From DATMBF01 sp035559595 (lineage in GTDB: Bacteria > Bacteroidota > Ignavibacteria > UBA10030): DNA of 44,131 nt. The position numbers and the translations under genes were made by a program. The stretch is from NCBI GenBank assembly GCA_035559595.1, contig DATMBF010000014.1, positions 1-44,131 of the forward strand. Direction: 5' to 3'. The notes under the pieces were generated by a model that was not told where the DNA came from, ran no database searches, and saw only the letters and a program-made list of their open reading frames with translations. Positions within the stretch are counted from its first letter, which is position 1; each line of letters opens with the position of its first letter. Below are positions 15,096 to 23,380 of this stretch, one piece after another.

Positions 15096-16574
15096 CTATT
15101 TCAACAGTTCTCGGTAGAGCGAAACGTATTTCTTAGCCGAATTCTCCCACGAGAAATCCTTCTGCATTCCGTTTCGCATCAACTTCTTCCACTCTTCCGG
15201 CTGGTGGTATACCTTAATCGCGCGCTGAATGGTCTTCAACAATTCTTTCGAGTCATACTTCTCGAACTTGAATCCCGTTCCCTTGCCATTTCCCGAATAA
15301 TCCTCGACGGTGTCGTCAAGTCCGCCCGTGGCGCGAACGATGGGAACCGTCCCATACCGCATACTGTACATCTGATTTAAGCCGCACGGCTCGTACCGCG
15401 AAGGCATGAGAAACATGTCGCTTCCTGCCTCGACCAAATGGGCAAGCTCCTCGTCAAACCCGAAAAAGATCCCCATCTTGTCCGGGTGCTTCTTCTGGAT
15501 CGCCTCGAACCTTTTTTCCAGATTCTTCTCCCCCGATGCCAGAAGCACATAGTGAACATCCATTTTCAATAACTCTTCAAGAATCTCCAGGACCAGATCA
15601 AACCCCTTCTGCTCGACCAATCGTGTAATCGAACCGATGAGCGGAGTCTGCGGATTATACGTTAAGCCGAATTTCTGCGCCAGAGCTCGCTTGTTGTCGA
15701 TCTTTGCTTCAATGGACTTGATATCGAACTTTCTGTAGATGTTGTCGTCACACCAGGGAGTCCATTTTTGATAATCAATGCCGTTCAGAATGCCGTAAAG
15801 GTCATTTTTCCTGTGCATAAGGAGCCCATTCAACCCCGCACCAAGCTCAGGGGAGGAGCAGATTTCCTCCGCGTATTTCTGACTTACCGTCGTAATGACG
15901 TCGCTGAACTGGAGAGCAGCCTTGAGAAAATTAACCTTTCCATAGGCTTCGACGCCGTTGGGAGAAAAAAGCCCCTTGGGAAGGCCGGTTTTTTCGAAAG
16001 TTTCTGGTGGAAATGCCCCTTGGTAGGCCATGTTGTGAATTGTGAAGACGGTCCTCACATTCTTGAAGGCAGGATCGTCAGCATACAGGGTCTTGAGATA
16101 GACGGGGATAAGTCCGGTTTGCCAGTCGTTGCAATGGATGATATCCGGCTGCCAACCAAGACGTTTGAGCGTTTCAAGAACACCTCTGCAAAAAAACAGA
16201 AACCGCTCATCGTTGTCTTTGTAGTCGGTCTTGCTGGTCGGACTCTGGTAAACCCCGTCGCGTCCGAAATACTTCGCATTATCGAGGAAGTAAACCTGAA
16301 CCTTATCCTTCAGGTTTGTTATAAACGAAGACTTGACATTGCCGACTTCCGTTTCTTTCCCAACCGGAATGGGGATGTCTTTCAGTCGGATGATATCATG
16401 CAGCTTGAACTTTCGCTCGCTGATGAAGCGATAGCGAGGCATCATGATGCGAACTTCATGCCCCAATTCCTTGATCGCTTTCGGAAGAGCGCTGGAGACA
16501 TCAGCCAAACCGCCCGTTTTGGCGAACGGTTCAACCTCGCTGGAAACAAAGAGAATATTCAGTGGTTTCGACAT
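15096..16574 (-). CDS. glgA: Glycogen (starch) synthase, ADP-glucose type
   Basis: A GT5-family glycosyltransferase of 492 residues. The ADP-glucose-binding KTGGLADV is at 19-26, the N-terminal strand NILFVSSEVEPFA precedes it, and the C-terminal half has the nucleotide-binding segment GSITRLVEQKGFDL and MPSRYEPCGLNQMYSMRYGT with the catalytic-site glutamate. It extends alpha-1,4-glucan chains of glycogen in the cytoplasm. The ATG at 16574 is chosen because the family protein begins there; a longer open frame to 16718 would run through the promoter identified at 16609-16637. No ribosome-binding site is obvious. It heads a minus-strand run ending at the polyprenyl synthase gene. Confidence 0.96.
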   Translation of the reverse strand: MSKPLNILFVSSEVEPFAKTGGLADVSSALPKAIKELGHEVRIMMPRYRFISERKFKLHDIIRLKDIPIPVGKETEVGNVKSSFITNLKDKVQVYFLDNAKYFGRDGVYQSPTSKTDYKDNDERFLFFCRGVLETLKRLGWQPDIIHCNDWQTGLIPVYLKTLYADDPAFKNVRTVFTIHNMAYQGAFPPETFEKTGLPKGLFSPNGVEAYGKVNFLKAALQFSDVITTVSQKYAEEICSSPELGAGLNGLLMHRKNDLYGILNGIDYQKWTPWCDDNIYRKFDIKSIEAKIDNKRALAQKFGLTYNPQTPLIGSITRLVEQKGFDLVLEILEELLKMDVHYVLLASGEKNLEKRFEAIQKKHPDKMGIFFGFDEELAHLVEAGSDMFLMPSRYEPCGLNQMYSMRYGTVPIVRATGGLDDTVEDYSGNGKGTGFKFEKYDSKELLKTIQRAIKVYHQPEEWKKLMRNGMQKDFSWENSAKKYVSLYRELLK

Positions 16575-16608
16575 GCAGTTTTGCTCGAAAGAGCGAAAAA
16601 CGACACAA

Positions 16609-16637
16609 AATTTACCGATTTTTTCCCACAACTGCAA
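16609..16637 (-). promoter_or_regulatory. Candidate promoter for glgA
   Basis: On the minus strand TTGCAG (16637-16632) and TAAATT (16614-16609) are spaced by 17 bases. Transcription would begin near 16602, 28 bases before the glgA ATG. The divergent GT9 promoter is about 140 bases away. Confidence 0.55.
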
Positions 16638-16773
16638 TTGAAAAAATAACCTCGGTCGGTTGCGCCGTGTCGAGGGCATGCGTTCTGATCGCCCAATGCT
16701 TTGCCATTGAGCATGCATATCGCAATACAGATCGACGAAGAAATGGATTGAATGACTTGCGCGGTCGAAATGA

Positions 16774-16802
16774 TTGCAACTCTATGCACCTTCTCGTATA
16801 TT
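16774..16802 (+). promoter_or_regulatory. Candidate promoter for the GT9 glycosyltransferase gene and following operon
   Basis: TTGCAA (16774-16779) and TATATT (16797-16802) are 17 bases apart. A start near 16809 leaves about 18 bases before the GTG start at 16827. The promoter lies inside the longer open frame, which argues against the earlier in-frame ATG at 16752. Confidence 0.6.
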
Positions 16803-16826
16803 GCTTGCGTTGAACAATTCATTTAC

Positions 16827-17888
16827 GTGGATTTCCACAGTCCGACGAACATACTTGTAGTCAGAACGGATAGAATCGGCGATGTGATTCTCTCCCTGCC
16901 GATGGTTTCAGCCCTCCGCGCAGCGTTCCCCACAGCACGAATCTCCATGCTCCTTCGATCCTACACAATGCCACTTGCAGAGAACTATGCCGGACTCGAC
17001 CAAACGATGAGTTATGATGAACAGGGAATCGAAAAACCTTTTCGAACGATGTTGAAGGAGCTTCGCCAACACAACTTTGACGCGGTTGTCGTTTCCTATC
17101 CGACGCTGCGATTAGCTCTCCTTATGTTTCTCTCGCGAATACCACTCCGCATCGGGACCGGATATCGGTGGTACTCCTTCTTTTTTAACAAGAGAATCTA
17201 CGAACATCGGAAAACGGCTGAAAAACATGAGTCGGAGTACAATATCTCGCTCCTCCGAGCGTTGGGCATTTCGGACATGTCCGTTCCTCTGGTGAAGCTT
17301 GAGTTTTCGCAGGAAGATGAGCGTGAAGCGCAAAAGGCGATGGAGAAGTTAGCACTGTCGTCGGCAGAACGTGTTGTGGTGCTTCATCCCGGCAGCGGTG
17401 GCTCGGCACGGGACTGGAGTCCGGATTCCTTTGCCAGGCTCGCTCAGTTGTTGGAAAAAGAAAGCTACAACGTGGTTGTGTCCGGTGGACCCGGCGAGGC
17501 CGGGCTTGTCCGGGCCGTCATCGAACGCTCGGGAACAGCAGCGACGGCTTTTGTCGGTAACCTTAATCTCAAGCAACTTGCTGCATTTCTCCGGCAGGTC
17601 GATCTGTTTGTGAGTAATTCGACGGGACCGCTACACATTGCGGCTGTGGTTGGCACACCCGTTATTGGGCTCTATCCGCCGATCCGGGAGTGTAGCCCGG
17701 CTCGGTGGGGGCCTCTTTCAACACGAAAGCGAATCTTCGTCCCGAATGCCATCGAGTGCCCAAGGTGCAAGGGATCTGCTTGCCGGGGGAATGACTGCAT
17801 GGATTTGATTACCCCAGAGATGGTTTTCGAAGCGGCAAAGGAATTACTCACCGAATCACACGCCCAACGGAGAGTCATGGTTTCATGA
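16827..17888 (+). CDS. Glycosyltransferase family 9 (heptosyltransferase-like)
   Basis: A GT-B fold protein of 353 residues. The N-terminal motif is NILVVRTDRIGDVILSLP at 9-26, and the C-terminal ADP-heptose-binding region has FVSNSTGPLHIAAVVGTPVIGLYPP. A cysteine cluster near the end (ECPRCKG, then C and NDCM) is typical of the family. It probably transfers a heptose or related sugar to LPS core at the inner face of the inner membrane, in line with gmhB nearby. The GTG at 16827 is selected by promoter position and by motif spacing; no strong ribosome-binding site is seen. Its stop overlaps the next start as ATGA. Sugar specificity is not determined. Confidence 0.88.
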   Translation: MDFHSPTNILVVRTDRIGDVILSLPMVSALRAAFPTARISMLLRSYTMPLAENYAGLDQTMSYDEQGIEKPFRTMLKELRQHNFDAVVVSYPTLRLALLMFLSRIPLRIGTGYRWYSFFFNKRIYEHRKTAEKHESEYNISLLRALGISDMSVPLVKLEFSQEDEREAQKAMEKLALSSAERVVVLHPGSGGSARDWSPDSFARLAQLLEKESYNVVVSGGPGEAGLVRAVIERSGTAATAFVGNLNLKQLAAFLRQVDLFVSNSTGPLHIAAVVGTPVIGLYPPIRECSPARWGPLSTRKRIFVPNAIECPRCKGSACRGNDCMDLITPEMVFEAAKELLTESHAQRRVMVS

Positions 17889-18721
17889 TTCTCAGTGTGC
17901 CAATATTGCTCACAGTGTTGTCGGGGGTGTGGGGTCAGGCCGATTCTCAAGATCCCGCGGTTGTTGAGAGGCGAGATACGGTAGGGGGTACACGGCTTTC
18001 ACCGCAACCTTTAAGAACCATCGAGCACAATGCCTTCAATGTGGGAGAGCGCCTTATTTTCGATGTTGGATACGGATTCATCATCGCCGGCGAAGCACGG
18101 ATGGAGATACCGACGCTCGATACGGTTCAGGGAAGAGAATGCTTGAAAGTTACGTTTCGGGTGAATTCCACCCCTTCATTCTCGTGGATTTATAAGGTTG
18201 AGGACTACTACGAAACGTATCTCGATCGATTCGGAGTCTTCCCGTGGAGGTTCGTCCAACGCATTCGAGAAGGCTCGTTCAAGCGAGACTTTGAAGCCGA
18301 CTTTGACCATGTCAAGAACAAAGCACGAACGACCGAGGGAGAATATCCGATCCCGTCATTCGTACATGATATCGTTTCTGCATTCTATTACGTCCGTACG
18401 TTGGATTTTTCGAAGTCGAGAGTCGGAGAAAAAGTCTATCTGGAAAACTTCTACAAAGACAAGACGTATCCTCTGGCTGTGAAGTTTCTCGGTCGCCAAA
18501 GAATTGAGGTAGAAGCGGGGGTTTTTCAGTGTATTCTCATCGAACCGTTGGTAAAAGAGGGGGGATTGTTCAAGAGTGAGGGAAGAGTAATTATTTGGAT
18601 GACGGATGATGAAAAGAAGATCCCGGTGAAAGTCAGCACGCAGATTCTCATCGGATCGATTTACGCAGAGTTGCGGGAGTATGCGGGCGTGAGCGGAGCT
18701 GTGAAAGCGAAAGTTCAATAA
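17885..18721 (+). CDS. DUF3108 domain exported protein
   Basis: A protein of 278 residues with a signal peptide (hydrophobic 1-17, cleavage near WGQA). The mature protein matches the DUF3108 pattern: NVGERLIFDVGYGFIIAGEARMEI, then the strand with TPSFSWIYKVEDYYETYLD, and the closing IWMTDDEKKIPVKVST. DUF3108 proteins are periplasmic or outer-membrane-associated beta-rich proteins of unknown function, often found next to LPS or outer-membrane biogenesis genes, as here after a GT9 gene with a 4-base overlap. No catalytic motif is seen. A lipid-binding (LolA/LppX-like) fold has been suggested for related families, but that is not visible from the sequence. Confidence 0.82.
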   Translation: MILSVPILLTVLSGVWGQADSQDPAVVERRDTVGGTRLSPQPLRTIEHNAFNVGERLIFDVGYGFIIAGEARMEIPTLDTVQGRECLKVTFRVNSTPSFSWIYKVEDYYETYLDRFGVFPWRFVQRIREGSFKRDFEADFDHVKNKARTTEGEYPIPSFVHDIVSAFYYVRTLDFSKSRVGEKVYLENFYKDKTYPLAVKFLGRQRIEVEAGVFQCILIEPLVKEGGLFKSEGRVIIWMTDDEKKIPVKVSTQILIGSIYAELREYAGVSGAVKAKVQ

Positions 18722-18726
18722 AACGA

Positions 18727-19686
18727 ATGTCAAAGTACAAGCAGATTGACCTCGCCGGCGTCAAAACAATCTCCATCAAGACCCGTAAGAGCAAGGTCAC
18801 GCCTCGCGACTTTGCGAAGGTGGTTGACCCACGAAAAGCGACGCTGAGGCAGTTTATCGATTCGCTTCCAACAATTCTTGTTGGTAACGAGTTGCGCGAT
18901 TTGGTGAGAGACATCGCTGTTTCGCGAAAAAAGAAAAAACCGGTGATTGTGATGATCGGGGCCCACGTCATCAAGGTCGGGATGTCCCCCATCATCATTG
19001 ATCTTGTAAAGCGCGGCATTGTTACCCATGTGGCCATGAACAGCGCCGCCGCTATTCATGATGTCGAAACGTCCATGTGGGGGCACACCTCCGAAGATGT
19101 CGCCGTTAATCTGCTGGATGGTACGTTCGGAATGTCCAGGGAGACCGGGGAGTTCATCAACAAGGCGCTCGTCAAGGCCATGACGGAAACATCGGAAGGA
19201 TACGGCGAGGCGCTGGCCAGGAAGCTGATAGCTCTCAAGGCCAGGAATCGCTCCTTAAGCATCCTTGTTTCATGCTACGAACAGGATGTCCCGGTGACAG
19301 TGCATGCGGCGATTGGGACCGACATTGTTCATCAGCAGCCGTCGATGGATGGAGCGGCGACCGGAGAGTTAAGTTTCCGCGATTTCAAAGTGCTTGCCAA
19401 CAGTGTAAAGGATTTGCGCGGCGGCGGAGTGGTCCTGAATATCGGCTCTGCTGTGATTCTTCCCGAAGTGTTTCTGAAGGCGCTAACGATCGTGAGGAAT
19501 CTCGGCCACAAAGCAAAAGGCTTCTCGACGGCAAACTTCGACATGATCCGCCATTACCGTCCCACGATGAATGTTGTAGAGAGACCCACACAAAATCATG
19601 GGCGTGGTTATCACTTTACCGGACATCATGAGATCATGGTCCCCCTTCTTGCAGCGATGATTAAATCGGAATTGTCGAACACGTGA
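18727..19686 (+). CDS. Deoxyhypusine-synthase-like protein of unknown function
   Basis: A soluble protein of 319 residues. The general plan follows deoxyhypusine synthase: a Rossmann-type segment PVIVMIGAHVIKVGMSP and LVKRGIVTHVAMNSAAAIHD, a middle part with PVTVHAAIGTDIVHQQPS, GGGVVLNIGSAVILPEVF, and a closing MVPLLAAMI that resembles the last helix of that family. The lysine-containing WGK context that carries the butylamine intermediate in true enzymes is not present; the matching part reads GRGYHF. A different reaction or a binding role is therefore likely. Bacteria of this type lack the usual eIF5A target. It sits in an operon between DUF3108 and CPBP protease genes and its stop overlaps the next start (GTGA). 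Assignment is by pattern only. Confidence 0.5.
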   Translation: MSKYKQIDLAGVKTISIKTRKSKVTPRDFAKVVDPRKATLRQFIDSLPTILVGNELRDLVRDIAVSRKKKKPVIVMIGAHVIKVGMSPIIIDLVKRGIVTHVAMNSAAAIHDVETSMWGHTSEDVAVNLLDGTFGMSRETGEFINKALVKAMTETSEGYGEALARKLIALKARNRSLSILVSCYEQDVPVTVHAAIGTDIVHQQPSMDGAATGELSFRDFKVLANSVKDLRGGGVVLNIGSAVILPEVFLKALTIVRNLGHKAKGFSTANFDMIRHYRPTMNVVERPTQNHGRGYHFTGHHEIMVPLLAAMIKSELSNT

Positions 19687-20618
19687 ATGAACAGCTCCCC
19701 ACGGCATCCTCGGAGCCGCCACCGGTAACATCCTTTGTCGAACGGAATCAGATTAACCCCGTTGCATTTGTCCTGTTCTGTCTGGCGGGAATCTTCCTCA
19801 TCTATTTCATGGGGAGCGTGTTCGTCATGCTGTTGGCTGGGTCTCAAATCACTCGTGAAAACGTTTGGCTGCATCGGACCCTCACCATGATTGGGCACGT
19901 CGTCTTCTTTTTCGTTCCTTCCATCGTCTGTGCGCGGTTGATGACGGGTAACCTGAAAGAACTCTTTCCGTGGCGCGTCCCCACGTTTCGTGAGACTTTT
20001 TTCGGATTGCTCGGACTTTTCTGGCTCCAGCAGATATTTCAGATCGTCCTCCATTTTCAGGACCAGATTCCATTGCCTGAGGAACTCCGGCGGATTATCG
20101 ATCCGATCAAGGAATCGGTCGAGGCGACGTTGAGGGAAATGGTCCACGCGGAATCATTACCGGAGCTTGGTTTTGTCATCCTTGTTGTTGCGGTCGTTCC
20201 TGCCGTCGTTGAAGAACTCCTGTTTCGCGGATTTGTGCAGGGGAGTTTCCAGCGGCGATATACACCATTAGTATCGATCCTTTTTTCAGGCGGTGTTTTT
20301 GCATTCTTTCATCTCAATCCATTTTCGCTCATCCCTCTGATCGGGCTCGGCCTCTACTTCGGCTATCTCCGGTATCGATCTCAGAGCATCATCATCGCAA
20401 TGACGGCTCACTTTCTGAACAATGTCCTCGCAGTGCTTGCCGTGTATTTCGGGTATGGAGAAGAGGTGACTATCGGGACCGCATCTGGTCTCGAACCAAG
20501 CACAGGGGCATTGTTCGCTCAGCTGGTGCTCCTGTCCATGCTTTTTGCTGTTACCTTTTCTGCATATATCCGCTCTACTCTTCACGATGATTCGGATTCA
20601 ACGACGGAGGCACAATGA
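19683..20618 (+). CDS. CPBP (Rce1-like) intramembrane metalloprotease
   Basis: A polytopic membrane protein of 311 residues. All family motifs are present: EELLFRG (E177, E178, R182), the FAFFHL histidine (H210) and MTAHFLNN (H243, N246/247). The glutamates and histidines activate water for cleavage within the membrane. Bacterial CPBP proteins act in bacteriocin immunity, peptide processing or unknown proteolysis; nothing nearby shows the substrate. The N-terminal 25 residues are polar and cytoplasmic. The start codon is GTG overlapping the upstream stop, and its own stop overlaps the next ATG, so it is translated within a coupled chain. Confidence 0.9.
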   Translation: MNEQLPTASSEPPPVTSFVERNQINPVAFVLFCLAGIFLIYFMGSVFVMLLAGSQITRENVWLHRTLTMIGHVVFFFVPSIVCARLMTGNLKELFPWRVPTFRETFFGLLGLFWLQQIFQIVLHFQDQIPLPEELRRIIDPIKESVEATLREMVHAESLPELGFVILVVAVVPAVVEELLFRGFVQGSFQRRYTPLVSILFSGGVFAFFHLNPFSLIPLIGLGLYFGYLRYRSQSIIIAMTAHFLNNVLAVLAVYFGYGEEVTIGTASGLEPSTGALFAQLVLLSMLFAVTFSAYIRSTLHDDSDSTTEAQ

Positions 20619-21088
20619 GTTTCGATCCCCAGATTTGTCGAAGCTGCAAGAGTTCGCTTGTTCCGGAAATTCCATTTTGCACGGCATGCGGAGTGCTTTG
20701 GTCAAGCGATGTGTCTGATATCGAATGCGAGAATCACGGAGAAGTGTCGGCAGTGGGAATGTGCGTTGTCTGCGGAAAACCGGTCTGCGGCGACTGCGCG
20801 ATTTCGCTCAACGGGAAACTGTTTTGCGATCATCTCGAGCATCAAAAGATCCCGTCTGAATGGGAAGTGCTCTGTTCGACGGATTTTGCTTTTGAAGCAG
20901 ATTTGATCGAGCGAAATCTCCAGCAGGCCGGCTTCGAATGCAAGGTGTTTTCTCTTCTTGACCATGTCGGAACATACTGGGCGACCAAACGTCGTCTCAC
21001 GAACGTTCTTGTGAAAAAGGACCGGCTCAGCGTTGCCCTGACGCTGCTCAAAGAGCTTCGACTTCTCCCCAACGAGTCTCGTCAATAA
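20615..21088 (+). CDS. Zinc-ribbon, B-box-like and DUF2007 protein
   Basis: A protein of 157 residues with three parts. Residues 8-25 form a zinc ribbon (CxxC at 8/11 and 22/25). Residues 38-73 form a B-box-like zinc finger (C38, H41, C50, C53, C58, C61, C71, H73). Residues about 84-150 match DUF2007 (putative prokaryotic signal-transducing protein): WEVLCSTDFAFEADLIERNLQQAGF and the closing hydrophobic strand VLVKKDRLSVALTLLKEL. No enzyme motif or membrane segment is visible. The start overlaps the CPBP stop as ATGA and cdsA follows after five bases. A protein-protein or nucleic-acid-binding adaptor role is plausible but unproven. Confidence 0.82.
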   Translation: MSFDPQICRSCKSSLVPEIPFCTACGVLWSSDVSDIECENHGEVSAVGMCVVCGKPVCGDCAISLNGKLFCDHLEHQKIPSEWEVLCSTDFAFEADLIERNLQQAGFECKVFSLLDHVGTYWATKRRLTNVLVKKDRLSVALTLLKELRLLPNESRQ

Positions 21089-21093
21089 TACCC

Positions 21094-22056
21094 ATGCCGT
21101 CCACGTCGAATTCTCCGTTCGCTTCTCTCCCTGTTCGTGTGGCAGTCGCTGCTGTGGCGATTCCGGTGATCGTCTTCTTAACGATGATGGGTGGATATTA
21201 CTTCTTTGCTTTCATCCTGCTCATCTCCACGTTGTCCCTGTATGAATTCTACTCTCTGGCGGAGTCAAAGGGAGTCAGCCCGTTAAAGGCACTGGGACTC
21301 TTCTTTGGTGCTGTAACCACCAGCTCGTTCATCTACGAGCGATGGCAGATTGAGGTGTATGCGTGGTTCGAGGGTATGGGAGTTCGTCTCTCTATGTTTT
21401 CGCAGCTCCAATTTCTCTTGGTGACCCTCCTCATCTTTCTTCTCCTCGCCCTTCTCATGGAATTGTTTCGGGACAAAGGCTCACCCTTCACCAATCTTGG
21501 TGTCACCGTTCTTGGGGTGCTGATGATCCCTTTGTTTTTCGGTACACTCGTTGGATTGCGCGAGGTGTTTCCATACGGTTTTCCTGTCTATCGGTTCTTT
21601 CCTTCGACCATCGCTGACGAACATCAGCTTCAAATAATCCATCGATGGGGCGGATATACTGTCGTTTCGTTGCTGGCGACGATATGGATCTGCGACACAG
21701 CGGCGTACTTCGGTGGAGTCACGATGGGTAAGCATAAACTGTTTGAACGTGTAAGTCCAAAGAAGACGTGGGAAGGATTCCTCTTCGGTCTTCTCTTTGC
21801 CGTACTAACGATGATTGCCGCCCGAGCGCTCGTCGTCGATTATCTGAGCCTTGTTGACGCGGTCGTCATCGGGATCCTCGTGGGTGTCTTCGGTCAGCTT
21901 GGCGACTTAATAGAGTCGCGGTTCAAACGTGACGTTGGAGTGAAAGATTCCTCATCAATCATTCCGGGCCACGGTGGAGTGTATGATCGCTTTGACAGTC
22001 TGGTATTTGTATCACCGATTGTTTATCTTTACATGGATTTTGTTGTTCTCTCGTAA
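21094..22056 (+). CDS. cdsA: Phosphatidate cytidylyltransferase (CDP-diglyceride synthase)
   Basis: An integral membrane enzyme of 320 residues with eight or so hydrophobic segments. The CDS signature is complete near the C-terminus: ESRFKRDVGVKD, then SSIIPGHGGVYDRFDS. It makes CDP-diacylglycerol from phosphatidate and CTP, the branch point of phospholipid synthesis in the inner membrane. An insertion with an aromatic-rich loop around residues 85-175 makes it longer than E. coli CdsA (285). It sits between the zinc-ribbon gene and rimO. With the SPT-like, UbiA-like and polyprenol-kinase-like genes it adds to the lipid functions encoded in this window. Confidence 0.94.
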   Translation: MPSTSNSPFASLPVRVAVAAVAIPVIVFLTMMGGYYFFAFILLISTLSLYEFYSLAESKGVSPLKALGLFFGAVTTSSFIYERWQIEVYAWFEGMGVRLSMFSQLQFLLVTLLIFLLLALLMELFRDKGSPFTNLGVTVLGVLMIPLFFGTLVGLREVFPYGFPVYRFFPSTIADEHQLQIIHRWGGYTVVSLLATIWICDTAAYFGGVTMGKHKLFERVSPKKTWEGFLFGLLFAVLTMIAARALVVDYLSLVDAVVIGILVGVFGQLGDLIESRFKRDVGVKDSSSIIPGHGGVYDRFDSLVFVSPIVYLYMDFVVLS

Positions 22057-22066
22057 AGACCGACCC

Positions 22067-23380
22067 ATGCCGGACGTCAAGAGCAAACCGAAAATCAATG
22101 TCATTACCATGGGCTGTGCCAAGAACCTCGTTGATAGCGAGGTACTTCTTGGACAGCTACGGAGGGGATCCGCCCGTCTCGTTGGCGAGGTCGATGAGGC
22201 CGATGTCGCCGTCATTAACACCTGTGGTTTCATCGAGGCCGCGAAGCAAGAGTCGATTGAGGCCATTCTTGAGGCGATCGAGCGAAAGAAACGCGGTGAG
22301 CTCAGGAAGATCGTGGTGATGGGATGCCTTGCCGAGCGCTACAGGGAAGAGCTTCGAAAGGAACTTCCCGAGGTTGATGTTCTCTTCGGGTCGAATGAGC
22401 TCCAAGAAGTCACTGAGTCGCTTGGTGTCGATTACAAGAGGGAATTGCTTGGCGAACGGCTTCTGACAACGCCAAGTCATTTTGCCTACCTGAAAATCTC
22501 AGAGGGATGTGACCATCCTTGCTCGTTTTGCGCCATTCCCCTCATGCGAGGTAAGCATAGAACCAAACCGCTCGAGCAACTGTTGAAGGAGGCGGAGCAT
22601 CTCGCATCGCAGGGCGTGAAGGAATTGATCCTCATTGCTCAGGATTCGACGTATTATGGGATGGATCTCTATGGAAAGCGAGCCCTGAGTCAGCTATTAA
22701 TGGAGCTTGGAAGGGTGGGGGCGATTGAGTGGATTCGGCTTATGTATGCTTATCCGGCAAAGTTTCCTCTTGATGTTCTCGAGGTGTTCCGGCAGAACCC
22801 GAAGCTGTGTCGATACATTGATCTCCCATTACAGCACGCATCGGACAATGTCCTGAGGTCGATGCGTCGCGGAATAACGAATCGAGCGATGCGAGACCTG
22901 ATCTTCAGGATGAAAAATGCGATTCCGGATCTTGCCATTCGTACGACCTTTATTGTCGGCTATCCAGACGAGACCGAGCACGATTTCGAGACCCTCTGCA
23001 ACTTTGTCAGGGAAATGGAATTCCATCGTGTGGGCGTGTTCACCTACTCACACGAGGAAGGAACGACTGCCTTTCCGCTCGGCGATACAATTCCGCAGGA
23101 AGTGAAAGAGCAGCGGCGGGACAGACTGATGGAGATTCAGCAAGAGATTTCCGAGCGGCGGAATCGTTCGCTCATCGGTTCGAAACACCGTGTCGTGATA
23201 GACCGACTTGAACGTGGCTTTGCCGTTGGACGAACCCAATGGGATGCACCGGAGATCGATCAAGAGGTGTATGTAAGCGGAAAGAACCTAAAACCTGGAA
23301 AGTTCTATGACGTCACCATGACTGACGCGGTTGAGTACGATTTATACGGGAACGTTGTATCCGGTGCGGAGGATTTATGA
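22067..23380 (+). CDS. rimO: Ribosomal protein S12 methylthiotransferase
   Basis: A radical-SAM methylthiotransferase of 437 residues. The N-terminal UPF0004 domain has its three cluster cysteines (C17 in MGCAKN, C53 in NTCGFIE, C87 in GCLAE). The radical-SAM motif CDHPCSFC is at 148-155, and a TRAM domain occupies the last 65 residues. The sequence around the motif (YLKISEGCDHPCSFCAIP and MRGKHR) is RimO-like rather than MiaB-like. It adds a methylthio group to an aspartate of ribosomal protein S12. The ATG at 22067 gives the family N-terminus; the frame is open upstream through the cdsA end and is not used. Its stop overlaps the GWxTD gene start as ATGA. Confidence 0.94.
   Translation: MPDVKSKPKINVITMGCAKNLVDSEVLLGQLRRGSARLVGEVDEADVAVINTCGFIEAAKQESIEAILEAIERKKRGELRKIVVMGCLAERYREELRKELPEVDVLFGSNELQEVTESLGVDYKRELLGERLLTTPSHFAYLKISEGCDHPCSFCAIPLMRGKHRTKPLEQLLKEAEHLASQGVKELILIAQDSTYYGMDLYGKRALSQLLMELGRVGAIEWIRLMYAYPAKFPLDVLEVFRQNPKLCRYIDLPLQHASDNVLRSMRRGITNRAMRDLIFRMKNAIPDLAIRTTFIVGYPDETEHDFETLCNFVREMEFHRVGVFTYSHEEGTTAFPLGDTIPQEVKEQRRDRLMEIQQEISERRNRSLIGSKHRVVIDRLERGFAVGRTQWDAPEIDQEVYVSGKNLKPGKFYDVTMTDAVEYDLYGNVVSGAEDL

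Noticed and set aside
15768..16649. Long plus-strand open frame opposite glgA (293 codons)
   Set aside because: Antisense to a well-supported glycogen synthase, with no domain pattern; its end also runs through the glgA promoter.
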